NCBI RefSeq assembly: GCF_000725805.1
Contig: NZ_KL647132.1
Coordinates: forward strand, 434,001 to 498,000
DNA: 64,000 bases
Direction of reading: 5' to 3'
Source: Streptomyces xanthophaeus
GTDB taxonomy: Bacteria > Actinomycetota > Actinomycetes > Streptomycetales > Streptomycetaceae
Of the stretch, positions 23,926 through 32,222 are shown piece by piece. Both the position numbers and the translations under genes were made by a program. Positions within the stretch are counted from its first letter, which is position 1. Every line of letters begins with the position of its first letter. Below the pieces are notes generated by a model that did no database searches, was not told the DNA's origin, and worked only from the letters and a program-made list of their open reading frames with translations.

Positions 23926-25065
23926 GTGAGACGCGGACTGGAGGAACAGGGCCGGCTCGGCGGGGCGCCGCCGCCGCGCTGGGCCCGGTTCGCCCCCGCC
24001 GCGGCCCTGATCGTGCTGGTCCTCGCCCAGGCCCTCACCCCCGGTGACGTGGAGCTGGGCTTCTTCCTGGCCGCCCTGCCGCCGGTCGCGGCCTTCGCCT
24101 ACGGGGCGGCCGGGACCGCGTTCTTCGCCGCCCTGGTCCTGGTCCTGCTCGGCGCGCCGACCCTCGGGGTCGCCCGCGCCCGCGGCTCCGACCTGGCCAC
24201 GGTGGCCGCGGTCGGGCTGCTGAGCGTGGTGATCGCCTGGGTCCGGCGGCGCCGGGACGCCCAGCTGGTCAGCGTACGGACGGTGGCGGAGGCGGCCCAG
24301 CTGGCCGTCCTGCCGCCGGTGCCGCACCGGGTGGGCCCGGTGCGCTGCTCGGGGCTGTACCGGGCGGCCCAGCGCGGCACCCTGGTCGGCGGGGACCTGT
24401 ACGACGTGCGGGCGGGGCCGTACGGGGTACGGGCGCTGGTCGCCGACGTGCAGGGACACGGGCTGGCGGCGGTCGCCACGGTGGCGGCGCTGCTGGGCTC
24501 CTTCCGCGAGGCGGTGCTGGACGACGCCGAACTGGTGGCGGTGGCGGCCCGCCTCGACCGGAGGCTGCTGGCGGACACGGGGCAGCCCTCGGACGGGCCG
24601 GCGGGGGCACCCGAGCTGTTCGTGACGGCGGTGCTGCTGGAGTTCCCGCCCGGGCGGGACCGCGTACGGATCGTCTCGTGCGGGCATCCGCCGCCCCTGC
24701 GGCTGAGCGGGACCGCGGTCACGGAGGTGGCGGTGGAGCCGGGTCCGCCGCTGGGTCTGGGGGTGGCGGGGCAGGCCCCGCCGTCGGTGGCCGAGGTGCG
24801 GCTGGCCCCCGGGGACCAGCTGCTGCTCTACACCGACGGGGTGACGGAGGCCCGGGACGCGGCGGGGAACTTCTATCCGCTGGCCGACCGCGTGCCGGTG
24901 CTGTGCCGGGACCGGGCGGGCCTGGTCCGGGCGGTGTGGCAGGACCTGGTGGCCTTCTCCGGCGGGGGTCCGCGCGATGACGTGGCCCTGCTGCTGCTCG
25001 CGCTGGACGCGTCCGCGGACGGCCTCCGGGAAACCGCTGCCGGCTTCCCGGAGGCCGCGCTCTGA
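23926..25065 (+). CDS. Membrane-anchored PP2C/SpoIIE-type phosphatase
   Basis: A 379-residue protein. Residues about 15-105 hold three or four hydrophobic helices (AALIVLVLAQALTPGDVELG, AYGAAGTAFFAALVLVLLG). The rest is a SpoIIE/PP2C phosphatase: GGDLYDVRAG, ALVADVQGHGLAAVATVAALLG, ELFVTAVLLEFPPG, IVSCGHPPPLRL, LLLYTDGVTEARD and DDVALLLLALD. The Asp residues in DLYD, ADVQGHG, TDGVTE and DDVA are the metal ligands. GTG 23926 has GGAGG only about 1-2 bases away, so the start is not certain. Its likely substrates are anti-sigma-antagonist proteins; none is adjacent. Confidence 0.88.
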   Translation: MRRGLEEQGRLGGAPPPRWARFAPAAALIVLVLAQALTPGDVELGFFLAALPPVAAFAYGAAGTAFFAALVLVLLGAPTLGVARARGSDLATVAAVGLLSVVIAWVRRRRDAQLVSVRTVAEAAQLAVLPPVPHRVGPVRCSGLYRAAQRGTLVGGDLYDVRAGPYGVRALVADVQGHGLAAVATVAALLGSFREAVLDDAELVAVAARLDRRLLADTGQPSDGPAGAPELFVTAVLLEFPPGRDRVRIVSCGHPPPLRLSGTAVTEVAVEPGPPLGLGVAGQAPPSVAEVRLAPGDQLLLYTDGVTEARDAAGNFYPLADRVPVLCRDRAGLVRAVWQDLVAFSGGGPRDDVALLLLALDASADGLRETAAGFPEAAL

Positions 25066-25116
25066 CCTCGCTCTGACCGCGCGCCGGCCGCGCGCCGGCC
25101 GCGCCCGGCCCGCGTG

Positions 25117-25368
25117 CTACGCCTCGCGGATGAAGGAGCGGACCATCTTGCAGGTGACATTGGACGGCCGGCGGATGCCCGTCCGCACGGCCATGGTCCG
25201 GATCTTCCGGTTGGTGGCGCGCCGCGCGTCGTACGTCCCCGAGTCGAGCAGGGATATGGCCAGCCGCATGGCCTTCAGACGGCGGTTGTGGCTCTCGTAC
25301 CACTCGCGGGGCAGGCCCGCCGGCAGTGGCTTCTTCTGGACGGGCCGGACGGTGGTGGCAGTGGCCAT
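25117..25368 (-). CDS. Conserved small basic protein, 83 aa
   Basis: An 83-residue basic protein: MATATTVRPVQKKPLPAG at the start, then REWYESHNRRLKAMRLAISL and TYDARRATNRKIRTMAVRTG, and VTCKMVRSFIREA at the end. GGGAGGCTGTAG puts a good ribosome site 6 bases before ATG 25368. No membrane segment, signal or known motif is visible. The charge pattern suggests nucleic-acid or ribosome binding, which is a guess. It lies alone between the phosphatase and ArsC-like genes. Confidence 0.65.
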   Translation of the reverse strand: MATATTVRPVQKKPLPAGLPREWYESHNRRLKAMRLAISLLDSGTYDARRATNRKIRTMAVRTGIRRPSNVTCKMVRSFIREA

Positions 25369-25474
25369 CTACAGCCTCCCAAACGGTAGTTGGCTTCCTG
25401 TCGTTCTCCCTCGATTTTACCGGTGACCACTGACAGAAGCCCCTGGCCAGAAGGGGCTGACTAGGGTGGGGCGC

Positions 25475-25846
25475 ATGGAGATCTGGATCAATCCCGCCTG
25501 TTCCAAGTGCCGCAGTGCGCTGACCCTGCTGGACGCCGAGGGCGCCGATTACACCGTGCGCCGCTACCTGGAGGACGTGCCCTCCGAGGAGGAGATCCGC
25601 GAGGTGCTCGGGCGGCTCGGGCTGGAGCCCTGGGACATCACGCGCACCTCGGACCCGCTGGCCCGGGAGACCGGCGTGCGCGAGCTGCCGCGCGAGGAGA
25701 CCGAGGCGGCGCGGGGTCGGTGGATCGCCCATCTGGCGGCGCACCCGAAGCTCATCCAGCGCCCGATCATCACCGCCGAGGACGGCACGGCCGTGGTCGC
25801 CCGCTCCGAGGAGGCCGTCCGCGAGGCACTGTCCCGCAAGGGCTGA
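25475..25846 (+). CDS. ArsC/Spx-family thioredoxin-fold protein
   Basis: A 123-residue protein of the ArsC/Spx family. MEIWINPACSKCRSALTLL carries CSKC near residues 10-13. DITRTSDPLARETG and LIQRPIITAEDG match the family, and RPII corresponds to the conserved Arg-Pro segment. Some members reduce arsenate with glutaredoxin; others are regulators, and this sequence cannot separate them. ATG 25475 has GGTGGGG upstream; an ATG at 25466 adds three residues. It is followed by a hairpin. Confidence 0.83.
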   Translation: MEIWINPACSKCRSALTLLDAEGADYTVRRYLEDVPSEEEIREVLGRLGLEPWDITRTSDPLARETGVRELPREETEAARGRWIAHLAAHPKLIQRPIITAEDGTAVVARSEEAVREALSRKG

Positions 25847-25863
25847 GGAGGCCGGGGGCCGCA

Positions 25864-25898
25864 CCGCCCCGGCGGCCCGGGCCGGCCCGCCGGGGCGG
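25864..25898 (+). terminator. Hairpin after the ArsC-like gene
   Basis: Perfect 12-bp stem, 25864-25875 with 25887-25898, about 18 bases after the stop. Confidence 0.75.
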
Positions 25899-25982
25899 CG
25901 TGCGGTCTTCATCTCGTCCCCACACCGCACCTCGTAGGGTGACCCGGGAAGGAAAGGGATCTTCTACAGGAAAAGGGACGAC

Positions 25983-26522
25983 GTGAGCGAGCAGCAGCAG
26001 CCGATCGCGCAGCCGGGCCCGGGCGAGCGCCCCTTCCCCCGGTCCCGGCGGGGGGCCGACTGGATGTTCGGCGGGATCTACGGCACGGTGCTGGCCAGCG
26101 CACTGCTCGCCGCGCTGGACCAGAAGGGCGGGGAGTACACCCCCCTGTACGACGCCAGCTGGGTGCTCGTCACGGCGGCCACGGCCGCGCTGGCGCACGG
26201 CTACTCGCACCACATGGCCTCCCACCAGCAGGGCTCCGCCGCGCACCGCTGGCGCATGCTGAGCACGGCCCTGTGGAACGAGTGGCCGATGATCGCGGCC
26301 ACCCTCCCCACCGTCGTGCTGCTGGTCGTCGCGGGACTCACCGACTGGCAGTCCTACGGGGTGACCGCCGTCGGGCTCGGCCTGAACACCGCGCTGCTGT
26401 TCACCTGGGGCGCCGTCGTCGCGCTCCGGGTGGGCTACCGGCTCGGCTCCGCCCTGCTGATCGGCCTCGCGGACGCCACGATCGGCCTGGCCATCATCGT
26501 GGCGAACGCCCTCATCAAGTAG
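25983..26522 (+). CDS. Integral membrane protein, 179 aa
   Basis: The N-terminus (about 1-25) is cytoplasmic and Pro-rich. Four hydrophobic segments follow: MFGGIYGTVLASALLAAL, WVLVTAATAALAHGY, ATLPTVVLLVVAGL, and a C-terminal run from VTAVGLGLNTALLFTWGAVV to GLADATIGLAIIVANALI. A His-rich patch (HGYSHHMASHQ) lies between helices. GTG 25983 follows AAAAGGGACGAC. I do not know a named family. It sits between the ArsC-like and Gfo/Idh genes and has no clear partner. Confidence 0.72.
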   Translation: MSEQQQPIAQPGPGERPFPRSRRGADWMFGGIYGTVLASALLAALDQKGGEYTPLYDASWVLVTAATAALAHGYSHHMASHQQGSAAHRWRMLSTALWNEWPMIAATLPTVVLLVVAGLTDWQSYGVTAVGLGLNTALLFTWGAVVALRVGYRLGSALLIGLADATIGLAIIVANALIK

Positions 26523-26559
26523 CGGCAGGCCGGCAGCCCGCCCGGCGCTCCGGCCGCGC

Positions 26560-27522
26560 TCAGTCCTGCGGGAGCTGCTCCTGCGCCTCGGCGAGGATCT
26601 CGGTCAGCCGCGCACCGAACTCAGCGCCCCGCGGGTCGGGCACCCCGGTACGGACGGAGGCCAGCAGGGCGTCCAGGGCCCGCCCGTAGGCACCCGGCAC
26701 GTCGCTCCAGCCGGGCAGCTCGAAAACGCCCTCGGCCCCGCGCAGCTCCATGCCCACACCGGCGGCCGCGCGCGGCGCACCGAGGCTGAGCACGGCGGTG
26801 CTGGCCGCGCCGGAGGAGTGCCTCAGCGCCAGCTGGACCACGTCGGCGGGGCCGCGGGTGGCGCTGACGGAGGTGACGTCGCCGAGCACCGGGATCAGGA
26901 CGGACAGGGCGTGCGGGCCGACGTCCCACAGCCCGCCCTTGTCCTTGCGCCAGGGCGAGTCGGCGTAGGCGCTGGGCGTGCCGTCGGGCGGGAAGACGGC
27001 GCCGAGCCAGTGGGCCGCGCCGGTGAACCAGCCCGTGCGCGCTGCCTGTTCCTCGACCCAGCCGGAGGTCGGCTCGGCGAACCGCAGGGTGAGGAAGACG
27101 ACGGAGGCGACCGAATGGCGGGCCACCGCGTCGGCGACGGCCCGGGCGTCCTCGACGGTCGTGGCGACGGGTTTGTCGAGCAGCAGGTGGCATCCCGCGG
27201 CGGCGGCGCGGACGGCGAGCGGGGCCTGCACGTCCGGCGGCAGGGCGAAGGCCACGACGTCACAGTCGGCGAACAGCGCGTCGGGGTCTTCGTACACCTT
27301 CACGCCGTGGGCGCGGGCCAGCTCGGCCGCGGCCTCGGGGCGGCGGCCCCACACCCCGGCGAACTCGGAACCGGCGTGCGCGGCGAGGGCGGGGGCGTGG
27401 GTCCGGTGGGCCCAGGGGCCGGTGCCCAGCAGCCCGACCCGGGGGCGGCGGCCCGACGGGGCCTGGTCGGCGGCGTTCACGGAGTTGTCTCCAGCGGGGC
27501 TCAAATCAGACGAAATGCTCAC
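26560..27522 (-). CDS. Gfo/Idh/MocA-family dehydrogenase
   Basis: A 320-residue NAD(P)-dependent dehydrogenase. The cofactor motif VGLLGTGPWAHRTHAPALAA is near residues 28-47, and LLLDKPVATTVEDARAVADA holds the family's DKP/EKP lysine. DVGPHALSVLIPVLGD is a substrate-domain segment. The sugar or inositol substrate is unknown. GTG 27522 starts just before the divergent glnII regulatory region; the frame extends to 27615 but would cover the GlnR box region. Expression could be affected by the shared upstream region. Confidence 0.85.
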   Translation of the reverse strand: MSISSDLSPAGDNSVNAADQAPSGRRPRVGLLGTGPWAHRTHAPALAAHAGSEFAGVWGRRPEAAAELARAHGVKVYEDPDALFADCDVVAFALPPDVQAPLAVRAAAAGCHLLLDKPVATTVEDARAVADAVARHSVASVVFLTLRFAEPTSGWVEEQAARTGWFTGAAHWLGAVFPPDGTPSAYADSPWRKDKGGLWDVGPHALSVLIPVLGDVTSVSATRGPADVVQLALRHSSGAASTAVLSLGAPRAAAGVGMELRGAEGVFELPGWSDVPGAYGRALDALLASVRTGVPDPRGAEFGARLTEILAEAQEQLPQD

Positions 27523-27599
27523 GCACCCAGTCTGCCCCACCCGCAAGGGTGCTCCCCCACCAACCCGCACAAGGCGGCCGACCTGCGGTGCAAACCTCG

Positions 27600-27637
27600 G
27601 TAACACGGGGTTCACACACGGGCAACGGCCGGGAAAT
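27600..27637 (+). promoter_or_regulatory. GlnR-like box upstream of glnII
   Basis: The order is gtaac-n6-ttcac-n6-gcaac-n6-gaaat, with 11-base phasing. It lies 80-118 bases before the glnII start and fits the gTnAc/GaAAc half-site alternation known for Streptomyces GlnR. Confidence 0.65.
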
Positions 27638-27717
27638 CGCGGCCGGGCACGCTGCGGTCATCACCGCAGCGATGAAGCAGCGACCAGCAGCACCCGCAGA
27701 GTCTGAGGATGGGGCCC

Positions 27718-28737
27718 GTGAGCTACAAGGCTGAGTACATCTGGATCGACGGCACCGAGCCGACGGCGAAGCTTCGCTCGAAGACGAAGATCCTGGCCGA
27801 CGGCGAGGCGCTGCCGATCTGGGGCTTCGACGGATCGAGCACCAACCAGGCCGAGGGCCACGCCTCCGACCGGGTGCTCCAGCCGGTCTTCTCCTGCCCG
27901 GACCCGATCCGCGGCGGGGACAACCTCCTCGTGCTGTGCGAGGTCCTGAACATCGACATGACCCCGCACGCCTCCAACACCCGCGCGCTGCTGCGTCCGG
28001 TCGCCGAGAAGTTCGCGGGCCAGGAGCCGATCTTCGGCATCGAGCAGGAGTACACCTTCTTCGACGGCACCCGTCCGCTCGGCTTCCCGGTCAACGGCTT
28101 CCCGGCCGCGCAGGGCGGATACTACTGCGGCGTCGGCTCGGACGAGATCTTCGGCCGCGACATCGTCGAGAAGCACCTGGACCACTGCCTCGCGGCGGGC
28201 CTGAGCATCTCCGGCATCAACGCCGAGGTCATGCCCGGCCAGTGGGAGTTCCAGGTCGGCCCCGTCGGCCCGCTGGAGGTCTCCGACCAGCTGTGGATCG
28301 CCCGCTGGCTGCTCTACCGCACCGCCGAGGACTTCAACGTCTCCGCGACGCTCAACCCGAAGCCGGTGAAGGGCGACTGGAACGGCGCGGGCGCGCACAC
28401 CAACTTCTCCACCAAGGCGATGCGCGAGGACTACCGCGCGATCGTCTCCGCGTGCGAGGCCCTCGGCGAGGGCAGCAAGCCGCTGGACCACGTCAAGAAC
28501 TACGGCGCCGGCATCGACGAGCGCCTGACGGGCCTGCACGAGACGGCCCCGTGGAACGAGTTCAGCTACGGCGTCTCGGACCGCGGCGCCTCCGTCCGCA
28601 TCCCGTGGCAGGTGGAGAAGGACGGCAAGGGCTACATCGAGGACCGCCGCCCGAACGCGAACGTGGACCCGTACGTGGTGACCCGCCTCATCACGGACAC
28701 CTGCTGCACCGGCCTGGAGAAGGACGGCCTGATCTGA
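27718..28737 (+). CDS. glnII: Glutamine synthetase type II (eukaryotic-like)
   Basis: A 339-residue GSII, heat-labile and not adenylylated. YKAEYIWIDGTEPTAKLRSK at the start, LPIWGFDGSSTNQAEGHASD, EQEYTFFDGTRPLGFPVNG, and NGAGAHTNFSTKAMR are characteristic of the type. GTG 27718 is preferred; GAGGATGGGG sits upstream. ATG 27709 adds three residues and is equally possible. The enzyme assimilates ammonium like GlnA, but is regulated at transcription. A 12-bp-stem terminator follows the stop. Confidence 0.97.
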   Translation: MSYKAEYIWIDGTEPTAKLRSKTKILADGEALPIWGFDGSSTNQAEGHASDRVLQPVFSCPDPIRGGDNLLVLCEVLNIDMTPHASNTRALLRPVAEKFAGQEPIFGIEQEYTFFDGTRPLGFPVNGFPAAQGGYYCGVGSDEIFGRDIVEKHLDHCLAAGLSISGINAEVMPGQWEFQVGPVGPLEVSDQLWIARWLLYRTAEDFNVSATLNPKPVKGDWNGAGAHTNFSTKAMREDYRAIVSACEALGEGSKPLDHVKNYGAGIDERLTGLHETAPWNEFSYGVSDRGASVRIPWQVEKDGKGYIEDRRPNANVDPYVVTRLITDTCCTGLEKDGLI

Positions 28738-28783
28738 GGAAGACGCGGTCCGAGGACCTGCCGACCGCAGGACCCCGCCCGTC

Positions 28784-28820
28784 CGACGCCCGCCGAGCCC
28801 CCGTGGCACGGCGGGCGTCG
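28784..28820 (+). terminator. Terminator after glnII
   Basis: Perfect 12-bp stem, 28784-28795 with 28809-28820, 47 bases after the stop. Confidence 0.8.
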
Positions 28821-28954
28821 CCCGTTGCGCCATGTCCCCTATTGGCAGGGTTCGTCCGGCGCGCAATCGAGAACTGATCGCGGAATATGAGATTCCGCTC
28901 CACTGGGTGAGACGGGGTCTGCCCCGGGACCCGGACATCTGCTTGAATGAGGCC

Positions 28955-29074
28955 ATGGCCAGCTACTCGCACACCTCGAACGGTCGCAGCGACCTCGAGC
29001 CGTTCTGGCCTTCCCGTCAGGACCATGATTTCGACCGGGTGTGTTGCCGCGCGAAGAACGCGCCGGCCCTCTAA
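28955..29074 (+). CDS. Candidate leader peptide with Cys-Cys (39 aa)
   Basis: A short frame that ends 109 bases before the winged-helix regulator gene. It starts MASYSHTSNGRSDLEPFWPS and ends RQDHDFDRVCCRAKNAPAL. The CC pair near the C-terminus recalls the Cys-containing leader peptides described upstream of sulfur and regulatory genes in actinobacteria; I draw this link from pattern only. GAGG lies 2 bases before ATG 28955. The same frame runs back to ATG 28832 (80 residues). Between the stop and the regulator lie two hairpins (29096-29143). Confidence 0.5.
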   Translation: MASYSHTSNGRSDLEPFWPSRQDHDFDRVCCRAKNAPAL

Positions 29075-29095
29075 AGCCTCCGGAACTTCTCTCAC

Positions 29096-29143
29096 CAGAC
29101 CTTCCCGGGGCCTTCGGTCTGCGCGGTACGACGACGTCCGTAC
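29096..29143 (+). promoter_or_regulatory. Possible attenuator hairpins before the winged-helix regulator
   Basis: cagacc (29096-29101) pairs with ggtctg (29116-29121), and gtacg (29126-29130) pairs with cgtac (29139-29143). Both lie between the Cys-Cys leader frame and the regulator gene. Stems are short, so an attenuator is only a suggestion. Confidence 0.3.
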
Positions 29144-29183
29144 GTCTCCTGCCGTCCACTCCGCCTGAAAGAGCTGACCACTC

Positions 29184-29780
29184 ATGGCCAACACCCGTAC
29201 CCTGACCTCCGCTTCCTCCGCTGCGACCGTTCCCCTGCCGCCGTTCCCGCCCAGTGCCCGCCATCGGCTGCGCGCCGTGGACCGGGACGAGGTGGCCCGC
29301 GTGGTGGACCTGCTGCCGCCCGGGGCGACCTGGCTGCCCGCCCCCCAGCACACCCTGCCCGCGGTCCCGGGCCGGCCGCCGATGGTCGGCTACCTGGTCC
29401 TGGTTCCGGCCGACCAGCAGCCGCCGATCGCCTTCGCCCCGCACGCCGTTGCCGCACCGCCGGCCGCGCAGACCCCGGCCGCCCCCGCCGTCGTGGGCGA
29501 CGCCACGGTCCGCATCGACCCGGCGCAGCGCACGGCCGAGGTCGACGGGCAGGTGCTCGACCTGACGTACCTGGAGTTCGAGCTGCTGGCCCACCTGGTG
29601 GCGCACCCGCACCGGGTGCACAGCCGCGACCAGCTGGTGACCACCGTCTGGGGCTACGGCCACGTCGGCGACGGCCGGACGGTGGACGTCCACATCGCCC
29701 GCCTGCGCCGCAAGCTGGGCGCCGCCCACCGCGGTTCGATCCAGACCGTGCGCCGCGTGGGCTACAAGTACACGCCCTGA
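29184..29780 (+). CDS. Winged-helix (OmpR/PhoB-type) DNA-binding regulator without receiver domain
   Basis: A 198-residue protein. Residues about 1-90 are a Pro/Ala-rich region with a conserved patch (ARHRLRAVDRDEVARVVDLL). The C-terminus (about 105-198) is a full OmpR-type winged helix: VDGQVLDLTYLEFELLAHLV, HSRDQLVTTVWGYGH, then RTVDVHIARLRRKLG and VRRVGYKYTP. There is no response-regulator receiver domain. ATG 29184 has a weak GAAAGAG site. It follows glnII after a leader-like frame and may be controlled through it. The target genes are unknown. Confidence 0.87.
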   Translation: MANTRTLTSASSAATVPLPPFPPSARHRLRAVDRDEVARVVDLLPPGATWLPAPQHTLPAVPGRPPMVGYLVLVPADQQPPIAFAPHAVAAPPAAQTPAAPAVVGDATVRIDPAQRTAEVDGQVLDLTYLEFELLAHLVAHPHRVHSRDQLVTTVWGYGHVGDGRTVDVHIARLRRKLGAAHRGSIQTVRRVGYKYTP

Positions 29781-29816
29781 CCGGCCCCCTGACACGACGT
29801 ACGGGGCCGGCCCGGC

Positions 29817-31316
29817 CTAGGCGGCGGCCCCGCGGCGGCGGCGTGCGGCGACGAAGCCGAACAGGGCGTCGGCCGCCAGGAACACGGCCAGGCTGATCCC
29901 CAGCAGCGGGACGAACCAGCCGACGGCGGCGGTCACCGCGGCCAGCGGCAGCAGGGTCGTGACCGGCAGCTTCCGCCAGGCCCCGCGCGGCTGCGCGCGG
30001 CCCGCCGAGAGCGCGCGGTCCTTGGTCGGACGGCGCAGCCACCACATCCGGTAGCCCCAGAACACGAGGAACATCACCGCGAGGGCGAGTGCGGCCAGCA
30101 CGATCTGGTTGCCGAGGCCGAAGGTCAGGCCCATGTGCAGGTCGATGCCGTAGCGCGTCATCTTGGCGAGCACCGGGTAGTCGGCGAAGCGCAGTTCGTC
30201 CATGACCCGGCCGTCCGCGGGGTCGACGGCGACGGCGTCGAGGTGCACCGGCACCTGCTTGTCCTTCTCCTTGACCACGTACCCCTTGCCCTTGGCCGGC
30301 AGGGTCACCTGGAGGGACTCGGTGACCCCGGCGGCCCTGGCGGCCTCGACCGCGCGGTCGAGACCTATGTCGGCGACGGGCGCGGGCGCGGGCATCTCCA
30401 TGCCCTCGGTCATGGTGTGGCCGGCGTGCTCGTCGCCGCCGGAGGGGGCGCCGGGGGCCACGGCGGCGGAGACGGCGGGCGTGGCACCGCCGAGGCGGTC
30501 CTGGAGCTGTCCGATGTTCTCCCCGGCGTACGTGGACCAGGTCAGGCCGGTGACGGAGAGGAGGACGAGGCCGACGGCGGCCCAGAGACCGACCGACCCG
30601 TGCCAGGAAAGGGTGCGGCGCCGGCCGGCGGCCCCGCGGACCGGGCGGACCAGCTCGGCCGCCCGCTTGCGGCGACGGCCGATCCACAGGGCGAGGCCGC
30701 CCAGCGCGACCACCCAGAGCCAGCTCGCGGCGAGTTCGCTGTAGAGGCGGCCGGACTCCCCGAGGTGGAGGCTGGAGTGGAACTCGCTCAGCCAGGCCCG
30801 CAGCGGCAGGGCGTCACCGACGGTGGCGAGCTGCCCGCGCACCTCGGCCGTATACGGATCGACGAACACGGTGAGGGTCTCGCCCTCCGGGAGCCCGGGG
30901 CTCTCCATGACGACCCGGGTGGTGGCCTCGGCGTCGGGGGCGGGGGCGACGGACACGACCTTGCCCGCGGGCGCGGCCGCCCGGGCCGCGTCGACCTGCG
31001 CGCTGAGCGGGCGGACGTCCGCACCGACCCGGGCGACGGTCAGCTCGTCGGCGTAGACGATCTTCTCGGCCTGCCAGGAGCCCGCGTACAGCAGCCCGGT
31101 GGCTGCGGCGAGGAAGAGCAGCGGGGCGATCAGCAGGCCCGCGTAGAAGTGCATCCGCAGGAACAGCGGGCGCAGGGCGGACCAGCCGCCGCGCCGCGGC
31201 CGGGGGGCATCCGGGGTGGAGCCGGGCGGGGCGGTGGGGGCGGGAGCGGACTCGGCGGAGGTATCCGGATCGGACGCTTCCGGCGGGTGGGCATGCGTGA
31301 GCTCGTCAAGAGACAT
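29817..31316 (-). CDS. PepSY-associated membrane protein with His/Met-rich loop
   Basis: A 499-residue membrane protein. The PepSY-associated helix is near residues 48-75 (FLRMHFYAGLLIAPLLFLAA), with further helices at the middle and the C-terminus. A periplasmic domain of about 110 residues follows the first helix. A loop near residue 310 reads GGDEHAGHTMTEGMEMP, which looks like a metal-binding patch. Proteins of this type act in iron or copper reduction or uptake in some bacteria. GAGGA lies before ATG 31316. The next upstream gene (59 bases away) also has a His/Met-rich loop, so the two are likely a metal-handling unit. The metal is not known. Confidence 0.8.
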   Translation of the reverse strand: MSLDELTHAHPPEASDPDTSAESAPAPTAPPGSTPDAPRPRRGGWSALRPLFLRMHFYAGLLIAPLLFLAAATGLLYAGSWQAEKIVYADELTVARVGADVRPLSAQVDAARAAAPAGKVVSVAPAPDAEATTRVVMESPGLPEGETLTVFVDPYTAEVRGQLATVGDALPLRAWLSEFHSSLHLGESGRLYSELAASWLWVVALGGLALWIGRRRKRAAELVRPVRGAAGRRRTLSWHGSVGLWAAVGLVLLSVTGLTWSTYAGENIGQLQDRLGGATPAVSAAVAPGAPSGGDEHAGHTMTEGMEMPAPAPVADIGLDRAVEAARAAGVTESLQVTLPAKGKGYVVKEKDKQVPVHLDAVAVDPADGRVMDELRFADYPVLAKMTRYGIDLHMGLTFGLGNQIVLAALALAVMFLVFWGYRMWWLRRPTKDRALSAGRAQPRGAWRKLPVTTLLPLAAVTAAVGWFVPLLGISLAVFLAADALFGFVAARRRRGAAA

Positions 31317-31374
31317 GGTGGTCCTCAGGAACGGCGGGACAGGGGAGACCGACCCCCGGCACCGCCGTTCGCGC

Positions 31375-32157
31375 TCAGGCGCAGGCGGGACGGCCGGGGG
31401 CCGCGGCACGGTGCGGGCCCCGGCCGGGCGGTCCCCGCCGTACGACGGCGTGCGCGTGCACGGCCCCGCGCAGCCGCCGCGGCCGTACGCGTACGGGCCG
31501 CCCCGCGCGGGGCGCGGGGGGCAGCGGCGCCGCGGTCCGGGCCCGGACCAGGGCCAGCGCGCGGGTCAGCGGACGGGCCGCGAGCAGCGCGGCGGTGCCC
31601 AGGATCCCGGTCAGCCGGAAGACCGCGGCCTCGCCGCGGGCCAGCCACAGGGCGCAGAACAGTCCGGCGAGCACGTGCGCGGCGATCATCCCGGCGCCCC
31701 CGTGGCCCGCGGCGCCGGCCAGGTCGGCCATCCCGGGCATGTCCGCCATCGCGGGCACGTCCGCCATCCCCGGCATGCCGGCCGTCCCGGGCGGGGCGGG
31801 CATCGCCGTCGGGTCCGCGTCGGTCATGTGGTGGTGCCCGTGCACCGGGTCCGGGGCGGAAGCGGAAGCCGGAAGGGCCGCGGGCGCGTGTCCGGCGTGC
31901 GCCGCCCCGCTGCCCGAGAAGACGAGGTGCAGCACCCCTTGGACGAGGAGCACCGCGGCGGTGATCCCCGCGGGCCCCCGCCGCCGCCCGGCGCCGAGCC
32001 AGGCGAGGGCGCAGGTCACCCCGAAGGCCGCCAAGAGCCCCGGGAAGGGAATATCCGCACCGGACATGGAGGAATGCCCCACCGCACCCAAAGTCACGCA
32101 CACCGCCGCGAACATCGCGGCACGTATGACGCGCATCGGCGCGGAATCCTCTGACAT
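31375..32157 (-). CDS. Membrane protein with His/Met-rich loop (probable copper-related)
   Basis: A 260-residue protein. Five or so hydrophobic helices are visible (MRVIRAAMFAAVCVTLGAVG at the start, GLLAAFGVTCALAWLG, ITAAVLLVQGVLHLVFSG, MIAAHVLAGLFCALWL). Between helices lies a loop of about 65 residues containing HAGHAPA, VHGHHHMTDADP and a run of MPGMAD-like repeats. Such His and Met clusters bind Cu in CopC/CopD-like systems, by analogy. The C-terminal 50 residues are basic and Arg/Pro rich. ATG 32157 is chosen because the helix follows directly; the frame runs to 32238. It precedes the PepSY gene on the same strand. Confidence 0.75.
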   Translation of the reverse strand: MSEDSAPMRVIRAAMFAAVCVTLGAVGHSSMSGADIPFPGLLAAFGVTCALAWLGAGRRRGPAGITAAVLLVQGVLHLVFSGSGAAHAGHAPAALPASASAPDPVHGHHHMTDADPTAMPAPPGTAGMPGMADVPAMADMPGMADLAGAAGHGGAGMIAAHVLAGLFCALWLARGEAAVFRLTGILGTAALLAARPLTRALALVRARTAAPLPPAPRAGRPVRVRPRRLRGAVHAHAVVRRGPPGRGPHRAAAPGRPACA

Positions 32158-32222
32158 GGCCGGAACATGCTCCCACGGGGCCCGCCGACGCCCGACGGAG
32201 GGTCGTAACCGATCATGGACGG

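Noticed and set aside
20516..23929. Plus-strand open frame of 1137 codons
   Set aside because: It covers clear minus-strand genes (FAD oxidoreductase, epimerase, transporter) and has no recognisable domain.
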